DNA of 64,000 bases. Source: Sphingomonas folli. Its GTDB lineage: Bacteria > Pseudomonadota > Alphaproteobacteria > Sphingomonadales > Sphingomonadaceae. Below the pieces are notes generated by a model. The model worked only from the letters and a program-made list of their open reading frames with translations, made no database searches and was not told where the DNA came from. Each line of letters starts with the position of its first letter. The stretch's first letter is position 1. This document shows, one piece after another, positions 57,989 to 64,000 of this stretch. Where the stretch lies: assembly GCF_019429525.1 (NCBI RefSeq), contig NZ_JAHXZL010000001.1, forward strand, positions 483,700 through 547,699. Direction: 5' to 3'. The position numbers and the translations under genes were made by a program.

Positions 57989-58498
57989 ATGGACCCTCTT
58001 GCCGCCGCGATCGAACCCCTGATCCCCGGCCTGCGCCGCTATGCCCGGTCGTGGCTGCGCGATCGGGCGATGGCGGACGACGTGGTGCAGGATTGCCTCG
58101 AGCGCGCGGTCGGGCGATGGCGACAGCGGCGCGGGGTGGAGGTTCGCCCATGGGTCTACGCGATCCTGCACAATCTGTTGGTCGACCATCAGCGGCAGCG
58201 TAGCCGGCGAGGCACGGCGGTTCCGCTCCACCTCGTGGATGACGCCGCGCTCGGCCGTCCGGCCGATCAGGACACAGGCCTGCACCACCGCGACCTGCTG
58301 CGCGCGCTTGATGCGTTGCCTGAAGAGCAGCGAACGGTGCTGCTCCTCGTATCGGTCGAGGGTCTGCCCTATGCGGAGGTCGCTGCCGTCGTCGGCGTGC
58401 CGCTGGGCACGGTGATGTCGCGCATATCGCGGGGGCGCGACCGTCTGGCGACACTCCTCCGGGAGGGTGAACGGCCGCGATTGAGGAGCGTGCAATGA
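57989..58498 (+). CDS. ECF RNA polymerase sigma factor
   Basis: The 169-residue protein has region 2 (RRYARSWLRDRAMADDVVQDCLERAV, VRPWVYAILHNLLVDHQRQ) and region 4 (ALDALPEEQRTVLLLVSVEGLPYAEVAAVVGVPLGTVMSRISRGRDRL), both described here as family patterns. It differs in type from the FecI-like sigma at 40432. The start lies 1 nt after the propeller stop, and it overlaps the anti-sigma gene by 4 bp, so the four genes form one operon. Confidence 0.93.
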   Translation: MDPLAAAIEPLIPGLRRYARSWLRDRAMADDVVQDCLERAVGRWRQRRGVEVRPWVYAILHNLLVDHQRQRSRRGTAVPLHLVDDAALGRPADQDTGLHHRDLLRALDALPEEQRTVLLLVSVEGLPYAEVAAVVGVPLGTVMSRISRGRDRLATLLREGERPRLRSVQ

Positions 58499-59265
58499 CC
58501 AGCCCGATCGGCGAGGACGATCTGGCCGCATGGATCGATGGCAGGTTGTCGCCCGAGCGGCAGCGCCTGGTTGACGCCTACCTTAAAGGCCAGCCGGATC
58601 TGCATGCCCGTTTGCGGGAGCAGGCGGAGCAGGCGCGAGCCCTTGCATCCCTGTTCACCACGATCGCGGACGAACCCATTCCGGCGACGATGCGCGTGGC
58701 AGCGATCAGGGGACGGCAAAGGCAACCGCGTTGGCAACTCGCCATTGCCGCGTCACTTCTGCTGGCGTTGGGGTTTGGCGGGGGCTGGTCGAGCGCGCGG
58801 TGGAGCGGTGAACCCCGCGCGGGCATCGCGGCGCTGGCCAACGAGGCGAGTGACAATTTCCGTGTCTATGCCGCCGACCGGATACGACCGGCGGAAATCG
58901 GCCCCGACCAGCGCGCCATGCTGATCCGGTGGACCTCCGCCCGACTGGGTGAGCGCGTCACCATCCCGGACCTCAGCACAGCCGGCTATCGCTATGGCGG
59001 GGGGCGATTGGTCGCGACGCCTCACGGCCCTGCGGCACTGCTCCTCTACGACGGACCGCAAGCGTCGAAACTCGCGGTGCTGACGAGGCCTATGCAGATC
59101 GACAAGACCGCGAGCATGACCAGCACGTCCAGCGGGACCATGGGCCGGGTCACATGGGCGGTTGATGGGATCGGCTATAGTGTGGTGGGCGAGCGACCCG
59201 CGGCCGAGTTGCATCCGATCGCCGACGAGGTCCGGCGCCAGGCCGATGCGGCGCTGGTGTCCTGA
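58495..59265 (+). CDS. Membrane anti-sigma factor
   Basis: The 256-residue protein has a short cytoplasmic domain (EDDLAAWIDGRLSPERQRLVDAYL), which should bind the sigma factor. One transmembrane segment lies at ~82-99 (WQLAIAASLLLALGFGGGW). The long periplasmic domain contains no Cys, so it does not look like a thiol switch. No zinc HxxxCxxC motif is seen in the N-terminal part. The sensed signal may be read in the periplasm, where the DUF305 and propeller proteins also work. Confidence 0.88.
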   Translation: MTSPIGEDDLAAWIDGRLSPERQRLVDAYLKGQPDLHARLREQAEQARALASLFTTIADEPIPATMRVAAIRGRQRQPRWQLAIAASLLLALGFGGGWSSARWSGEPRAGIAALANEASDNFRVYAADRIRPAEIGPDQRAMLIRWTSARLGERVTIPDLSTAGYRYGGGRLVATPHGPAALLLYDGPQASKLAVLTRPMQIDKTASMTSTSSGTMGRVTWAVDGIGYSVVGERPAAELHPIADEVRRQADAALVS

Positions 59266-59316
59266 TTGCACCTTGCCGCTTCCCGACGCCGACAGGCACC
59301 GGGCGATCCAGCGGGA

Positions 59317-59829
59317 TCACGGCTTGCGCTCGACGTCCTTCCTGTCGGCCTCGGCCGGCGTCCGGCGAGCCCGCTCGCGGATGCGGCGTTCCAGCGGCGC
59401 ACCGACGAACAGGACGAGCATTGCAAGGCTCACCCCGCCGATGATGAGCGGCCACACTGCCAACCCCGCTGCCGCGCCGATCGTGGCCGTCACCCAGATG
59501 CACGCGGCGGTCGCCAATCCATGCACTTCCTGACCCTGGCCGACCCGCAGCACCGCGCCGGCACCGATGAAACCGACGCCTGTCAGAATGCCCTGCATCG
59601 CCCGCCCTGCGGCGTCGGCGTTTACATTTGGCAGGCCACTATGCACGACCGCCTGCACGGCGATGCAGCTCGCCAGACCGACCAGACCCAGCGTTCGCAA
59701 GCCCATGATCTGCCGGTTCTCGCGCGAGCGTTCCCAGCCGAGCACCATCCCGGCCGCGGTCGCCACCACCAGCCGCCCGATCGCATCGATCCAGAAGCCG
59801 ATGTCCGATGCCGCTGACGCTTCGATCAT
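59317..59829 (-). CDS. MgtC/SapB-family membrane protein
   Basis: The 170-residue protein has about four to five hydrophobic helices and the MgtC signature: AIGRLVVATAAGMVLGWERSRENRQIMGLRT, then GILTGVGFIGAGAVLR and VHGLATAACIWVTATIGAA (each a partial quote of the family region). MgtC proteins modulate ATP synthase or magnesium stress. The ATG at 59829 overlaps the sulfite-oxidase-like stop by 4 bp, so the two are co-translated. It is convergent with the anti-sigma gene across 51 nt that hold no palindromic element. Confidence 0.9.
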   Translation of the reverse strand: MIEASAASDIGFWIDAIGRLVVATAAGMVLGWERSRENRQIMGLRTLGLVGLASCIAVQAVVHSGLPNVNADAAGRAMQGILTGVGFIGAGAVLRVGQGQEVHGLATAACIWVTATIGAAAGLAVWPLIIGGVSLAMLVLFVGAPLERRIRERARRTPAEADRKDVERKP

Positions 59830-60893
59830 TCGACCAGCACGTGGACGTGATGCCAGGCGGTGCACAGATATCCGGCGAAGTTCCACATCGTGTCCGGCCG
59901 TTCGGGCTGTCCCTGTCCAGCCCCGTCGAAGGCGCGCACGACAAGGTGCTGGCGACCTTTGGCAAGCGTGGCGTCGAGGGTCCAGCGCCGCCAACCCCAG
60001 TGCGTCTCCGGATCATCGGCGAACGTCGCCTGTTGCCACTCGCGACCACCGTTTACCGACACTTCGACCCGAGAGACGCGGCGATCATAGGCGATGGCAT
60101 AGCCCTCGATCCGCACCTCCCCGGCCGGCAGGCTTTCGCCAGAGCCGGGCACGCAGATCGCGGCGTTGAGCGGCATGGCGTTGATCGTCAGACCCTGGCT
60201 CCAGTCGACGGTGTCGCTCGTCACATCGGCGGGAAACAGCTTGTAGTCGTGCGCCTGGATCGATGCGTCGGAAGGCGTGTCTCGCACCTCGATCCGTGTC
60301 AGCCATTTGGCGCTGCGCACGCCTGCATAGCCCGGCACCACCATGCGGAGCGGGGCGCCATGTTCGGGCGTCAGCGGCTCGCCGTTCATCGCCCAGGCAA
60401 TGAGGACGTCGGGTTGCCGCGCCTTGTCCATGGCGATCGAGACCCCGAACAAGGCTTCTTCGCCCTCCACGTCCACCTCGTCGGCGCCGGTGAACGCCAC
60501 GAACAGGTTGGACGCATCAGGCGCGCCAACTGCATCGAGCACATCGGCCAGGCGTACGCCGGTCCACTCCGCATTGCCAATCGCGCCGACATCCCAAGGA
60601 TCGCCCGACGTCTTGCCGACCTGCTGGAGGTCCGTGCGCCGGTTACCCGCGCATTGGAGCACGGCTGTCACCGAGTGCGTGGAAAACGTAGCTTTCAGTT
60701 CCTCTACCGAGAAAGAGCGGCTCGCCATGCCCGTCCCGCTCACCTCGATCCGATGATTGGCGGGCAGATCCGGCACTGGCCCGTGGCTGCGCACGTAGAA
60801 CAGCGCCTGCGGCGTCAGGAACCGCTCGATCAACGCACTGGGCGTCGGCTCGGCGTTGTAGGGATCGGATTTGCGCTCGATCATATCGGTCAT
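59826..60893 (-). CDS. Sulfite-oxidase-like molybdopterin enzyme without signal peptide
   Basis: The 355-residue protein has the sulfite-oxidase molybdenum domain with the Cys ligand in LQCAGNRRTDLQ. HGAPLRMVVPGYAGVRSAKWL follows, and then the C-terminal Mo-cofactor dimerisation domain (VEVSVNGGREWQQA, WGWRRWTLD, RPDTMWNFAGYLCTAWHHVHV). This two-domain form matches eukaryotic/plant-type sulfite oxidase. No signal peptide is seen, so it should act in the cytoplasm, with oxygen or an unknown acceptor. It is divergent from the LysR gene and coupled to the mgtC-like gene. Confidence 0.88.
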   Translation of the reverse strand: MTDMIERKSDPYNAEPTPSALIERFLTPQALFYVRSHGPVPDLPANHRIEVSGTGMASRSFSVEELKATFSTHSVTAVLQCAGNRRTDLQQVGKTSGDPWDVGAIGNAEWTGVRLADVLDAVGAPDASNLFVAFTGADEVDVEGEEALFGVSIAMDKARQPDVLIAWAMNGEPLTPEHGAPLRMVVPGYAGVRSAKWLTRIEVRDTPSDASIQAHDYKLFPADVTSDTVDWSQGLTINAMPLNAAICVPGSGESLPAGEVRIEGYAIAYDRRVSRVEVSVNGGREWQQATFADDPETHWGWRRWTLDATLAKGRQHLVVRAFDGAGQGQPERPDTMWNFAGYLCTAWHHVHVLVE

Positions 60894-61011
60894 GGACGAA
60901 CAAACGCCGCAAGCGCGCGGATCGCTTCAAGTCTTCAAGACCATCACAGACGAAAGGCTGCCGATCGTTCCGATATCCAGATTGGAATGAGCAGATCAAA
61001 CGGTTGGTCGT

Positions 61012-61030
61012 ATCGATCAGATTGCGCGAT
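61012..61030. promoter_or_regulatory. LysR-type box upstream of the LysR gene
   Basis: ATCG-N11-CGAT (61012-61015 and 61027-61030) has the T-N11-A layout of LysR-family operators. It is centred 19 bp before the LysR ATG in the divergent region shared with the sulfite-oxidase-like gene. Confidence 0.4.
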
Positions 61031-61039
61031 ATAAGCTGC

Positions 61040-61912
61040 ATGACCCTGGAGCAGCTCAGAATATTCGTCGGTGTCGCGGAGCGCGAACACGTCACCAAGG
61101 CAGCGGAGGTGCTGAACGTCACGCAGTCTGCTGCCTCCGGCGCGATTGCTGCCCTCGAAGCGCGCTACGGGGTTCCTCTGTTTCACCGCGTCGGGCGTGG
61201 CATCCAGCTGACCGAAGCAGGCCGCGGCTTTCTGGAGGAAGCGCGCGCGGTGCTGGGGCGGGCAGCGCATGCCGAGACGATGCTGGCGGACTATGCCGGG
61301 CTTGCCCGTGGTTCATTGCGGATCGTCGCCAGCCAGACGATCGCGAGCTACTGGTTGCCGGCAAAGCTCGCCGCCTTCCACGAACGCCACCCGCAGATCG
61401 CGGTTGAGCTCGCGATCGACAACACCGAAGGTGCGGCAGCGCAGGTCCTGAGCGGCGCGGCGGAACTCGGCTTTGTCGAGGGCGAGGTGGACGAACCGGC
61501 ACTCGCCCACTGGACTGTCGGGCGTGATCCGATGGTGCTGGTCGGCCGCGAGGACGCCGAACGTGTCGACGAGGCCTGGCTGCGCACTGAACGCTGGATC
61601 GTCCGTGAGCTGGGATCCGGTACGCGCTCGACCTTCGAGGACGTGCTGCGAACGCGCGGGTTTGATCCGGCCCAGCTGACGATAGCGATGACGCTGCCGT
61701 CCAACGAGGCGGTGCGTACCGCGGTCGAGGCCGGTGCCGGCGTTGCCGTCTTGTCGCGATTGGTCGTAGCTCGTGCGCTCAAGGCCGGTGACCTTGTCGA
61801 GCTGCCGCTCGGGCTGCCCGACCGCGCCTTTCACGCGCTGCGCCACAAGGAACGCTATCGCACCCGCGCGGCCGACGCGCTGACGGACCTCATCAAGGAG
61901 CAGGTCGCATGA
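61040..61912 (+). CDS. LysR-family transcriptional regulator
   Basis: The 290-residue protein starts at ATG 61040 (MTLEQLRIFVGVAE). The winged helix-turn-helix is VTKAAEVLNVTQSAASGAIAALEARYGVPLFHR, a pattern close to CbbR/CysL-type regulators. The effector domain follows (LRIVASQTIASYWLPAKLAAFHERHPQI). CysL-like members respond to sulfur compounds in some bacteria. It overlaps the exporter gene by 4 bp and is divergent from the sulfite-oxidase-like gene. Confidence 0.92.
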   Translation: MTLEQLRIFVGVAEREHVTKAAEVLNVTQSAASGAIAALEARYGVPLFHRVGRGIQLTEAGRGFLEEARAVLGRAAHAETMLADYAGLARGSLRIVASQTIASYWLPAKLAAFHERHPQIAVELAIDNTEGAAAQVLSGAAELGFVEGEVDEPALAHWTVGRDPMVLVGREDAERVDEAWLRTERWIVRELGSGTRSTFEDVLRTRGFDPAQLTIAMTLPSNEAVRTAVEAGAGVAVLSRLVVARALKAGDLVELPLGLPDRAFHALRHKERYRTRAADALTDLIKEQVA

Positions 61913-63060
61913 CTGCCGACACGCACTCCGTTCTGAGCGGCCTCAAGCCGCTCAGCCGGCTCGATCACCCCCGCGAGATGATCCGCCAGTTCACGCCCAA
62001 CTGGTTCGCCGCGACGATGGGCACGGGCATCCTCGCGCTCGCACTGCCGCAGGTACCCGGCATTGGACCCTCGCTGAAGCCATTCGGCGAGGTGTTGTGG
62101 TTCTTCAACATCGCACTCTTCGCGCTGTTCGCCGGCCTCTATGGCGCGCGCTGGGTGATGTTCGGGCATGAGGCGCGGCGCATCTTCGGGCACAACACCG
62201 TGTCAATGTTCATCGGGACCATCCCGATGGGGCTGGCGACAATCATCAACGGCTGCCTCGCCTTCGGCATCGCGCGGTTCGGGAATGGCATCGTACCGGT
62301 CGCGCAGGTCTTGTGGTGGATCGACGTCGCCATGTCGCTCGCCTGCGGCGTGCTGATCCCGTACCTGATGTTCACCCGCCACGAGCATAGCCTGGACGGC
62401 ATGACCGCGGTATGGCTGCTGCCGGTCGTCGCTGCCGAAGTGGCGGGTGCCAGCGGCGGGCTGCTCGCGCCGCATCTGGCCGATCCCCACGCGCAGCTAG
62501 TCACGCTTGCGACCTCCTATGTGCTGTGGGCCTATTCAGTGCCGGTCGCGTTTGGCATCCTCGCCATCCTCATCCTGCGCATGGCACTCCACAAGTTGCC
62601 GCATGAAAGCATGGCGGCATCCTCCTGGCTGGCGCTGGGGCCGATCGGCACGGGTGCTCTGGGCATGCTGGTGCTCGGCGCGGATGCGCCGGCGATCCTC
62701 ACCGCGCACGGGCTAGCCGGCGTCGGCACCGTCGCGCAGGGGATCGGCGTTGTCGCCGGGCTCTGCCTGTGGGGTTTCGGCCTGTGGTGGCTGGCGCTCG
62801 CGACGCTTATCACCATCCGCTACTGGCGCGCTGGTGTGCCGTTCAACCTGGGCTGGTGGGGCTATACCTTTCCGCTCGGCGTCTACACCGTCGCCACCTT
62901 CCGCCTCGGCACGACGCTGAACCTCGGCTTCTTCGGCATAGCTGGCACGGTGCTGACAGTCGCGCTTGCGGCGATGTGGCTGCTGGTCGGTGCCAAGACG
63001 CTGGCTGGCGCATGGCGGGGCAACCTGTTCGTCTCGCCCTGCATCGCCACCCCGAACTGA
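61909..63060 (+). CDS. TDT/SLAC1-family transporter (sulfite exporter type)
   Basis: The 383-residue membrane protein has about ten hydrophobic helices, starting FTPNWFAATMGTGILALAL, the signature of the tellurite-resistance/dicarboxylate transporter family. HNTVSMFIGTIPMGLATIING and GWWGYTFPLGVYTVATFRLG are conserved. Yeast Ssu1 in this family exports sulfite. Two sulfite-oxidase genes beside it make sulfite the most likely substrate. It is translated with the LysR gene. Confidence 0.9.
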   Translation: MTADTHSVLSGLKPLSRLDHPREMIRQFTPNWFAATMGTGILALALPQVPGIGPSLKPFGEVLWFFNIALFALFAGLYGARWVMFGHEARRIFGHNTVSMFIGTIPMGLATIINGCLAFGIARFGNGIVPVAQVLWWIDVAMSLACGVLIPYLMFTRHEHSLDGMTAVWLLPVVAAEVAGASGGLLAPHLADPHAQLVTLATSYVLWAYSVPVAFGILAILILRMALHKLPHESMAASSWLALGPIGTGALGMLVLGADAPAILTAHGLAGVGTVAQGIGVVAGLCLWGFGLWWLALATLITIRYWRAGVPFNLGWWGYTFPLGVYTVATFRLGTTLNLGFFGIAGTVLTVALAAMWLLVGAKTLAGAWRGNLFVSPCIATPN

Positions 63061-63069
63061 TCCGCCGTG

Positions 63070-63095
63070 GTGATCGGATCAGTCGGTTCGATCAC
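63070..63095. promoter_or_regulatory. Inverted repeat before the exported sulfite oxidase gene
   Basis: GTGATCG (63070-63076) and CGATCAC (63089-63095) are perfect inverted copies with a 12-nt spacer, 10 nt after the exporter stop. It may be an operator or an mRNA hairpin that sets the ratio of exporter to oxidase. Confidence 0.4.
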
Positions 63096-63149
63096 TTGCA
63101 GAACGCCCCTTCGATCCGCCAGCGTGGCTGGCCACAGGAGAGCCTTGTC

Positions 63150-64000
63150 ATGGACAATTTCGACGCCGGGCTGGCGAGTGAGACCAGCCGTCGCCGCTTT
63201 CTTAGGCATGCCGCGCTCGGCAGCGCCGGCCTTGCCGCAGCACCTGCGCTGGCACAGCAGCTCGTCGACCTGAAGCTGCCTGGCGGCAATGCCGAACGGC
63301 CGATGACCAGCGCCTTTCCCGGCAAGGGCAGCATGATCCTCCAGCGTGTCCATCCGCCTTTGCTGGAAACGCCGATGGACGTGTTCGACAAGTCGGTGTT
63401 CACGCCCAACGACCAGTTCTTCGTCCGCTGGCACTGGGCCGATATCCCGACCTCGATCGATGTCGAGACTTTCCGCCTCAACGTCTTCGGCCACGTCAAC
63501 CGGCCGCTGTCGATCAGCCTCGCTCAGCTGCTGCGCCTTCCACGGGTCGAAATGGCGGCGGTCAATCAGTGCTCGGGCAACAGTCGCGGGCTATTCCAGC
63601 CGCGCGTCGCCGGCGCGCAATGGGGCAATGGCGCGATGGGCAACGCCAAGTGGCTCGGCGTTCGCCTGCGCGACGTGCTCGACCTCGCCGGGGTCAAGGC
63701 AGGCGCGGTGCAGGTGCGCTTCGGCGCTCTCGATCAGCCGGTCGTGGCGGGCGCTCCTGACTTCGAGAAGGCACTCGACATCGACCATGCCCGCGACGGC
63801 GAGGTCATGATCGCCTTCGGCATGAACGGCGAGCAACTGCCGCTCCTCAACGGCTTTCCCTGCCGGCTGATCGTGCCGGGCTGGTACTCGACCTATTGGG
63901 TCAAGATGCTGAACGCGATCGAGGTACTGCCCGGCCCTGACGACCAGTATTGGATGGCCAAGGCCTACAAGATCCCCGCGACACCCGGCGCGAATGTCGC
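63150..64000 (+). CDS. Tat-exported SorA-like sulfite dehydrogenase (partial)
   Basis: The frame from ATG 63150 (9 nt after CAGGAG) is open to the window end; 283 residues are visible. A Tat signal is present (ETSRRRFLRHAALG, cleavage after ALA), so the enzyme folds with its molybdopterin before export. The molybdenum domain has the Cys ligand in NQCSGNSRGLF, and FFVRWHWADIP and LIVPGWYSTYWVKML are typical of SorA sulfite:cytochrome c oxidoreductases. The C-terminal part and any cytochrome partner lie beyond the window. It complements the cytoplasmic enzyme at 59826. Confidence 0.92.
   Translation, partial: MDNFDAGLASETSRRRFLRHAALGSAGLAAAPALAQQLVDLKLPGGNAERPMTSAFPGKGSMILQRVHPPLLETPMDVFDKSVFTPNDQFFVRWHWADIPTSIDVETFRLNVFGHVNRPLSISLAQLLRLPRVEMAAVNQCSGNSRGLFQPRVAGAQWGNGAMGNAKWLGVRLRDVLDLAGVKAGAVQVRFGALDQPVVAGAPDFEKALDIDHARDGEVMIAFGMNGEQLPLLNGFPCRLIVPGWYSTYWVKMLNAIEVLPGPDDQYWMAKAYKIPATPGANV

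Overview
The window is a chromosomal segment of a high-GC alphaproteobacterium, most likely a sphingomonad (Sphingomonas or a close relative). This rests on gene order (dusB-ntrB-ntrC-ntrY-ntrX-hfq-hflX-mazG; lptD-surA-pdxA-rsmA; purM/purN beside an Hda-ppk-ppx operon), on a fused IspDF, on a double-length Hfq and on protein style. No rRNA, tRNA, CRISPR array or intact insertion sequence was found.

Positions 1-36000 are dense housekeeping DNA. In order they hold the end of carB, greA, the outer-membrane/ribosome operon lptD-surA-pdxA-rsmA (minus strand), pepA-holC, ndk, a GNAT acetyltransferase, purM-purN (minus), a DUF2066-like protein with hda-ppk-ppx, RNase D with an I78-type lipoprotein (minus), aspS, a beta-carbonic anhydrase, lipA with a COQ10/RatA protein, the ispDF-exported protein-cinA operon (minus), and the nitrogen-regulation block ending in hfq, hflX and mazG. 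Most genes inside operons overlap by 4 bp (ATGA, GTGA or TTGA). The six gapped convergent junctions of the core (greA/rsmA, GNAT/purN, ppx/I78, aspS/carbonic anhydrase, hflX/mazG, GH3/GntP) each carry a long palindromic intergenic element, the one at greA/rsmA being degenerate.

Positions 36000-53000 are accessory metabolism. They hold exported hydrolases (VOC protein, M20 amidohydrolase, alpha/beta hydrolase), a GH130 glycoside phosphorylase, a FecI-type sigma factor, FecR and an STN-domain TonB receptor, a GH3 glycosidase with a PA14 insert, and a D-amino-acid cluster (GntP permease, RidA, N-acyl-D-amino-acid deacylase, and a divergent D-threonine-aldolase-like PLP enzyme).

From about 52900 the character changes. 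A long gap leads to a siderophore-type TonB receptor with a recognisable promoter and operator. A repeat-rich junction (55721-56162) then leads into DNA that is lower in GC by eye. This right-hand segment holds two modules. The first is DUF305 protein, YVTN beta-propeller, ECF sigma factor and anti-sigma factor, preceded by a CueR-like promoter, which suggests a copper-triggered system. The second is a sulfite-handling set: a cytoplasmic sulfite-oxidase-like protein with an MgtC-like protein on the minus strand, facing a LysR regulator, a TDT/SLAC1-type exporter and a Tat-exported SorA-like sulfite oxidase cut by the window end. These two modules are the best candidates for an under-described system.
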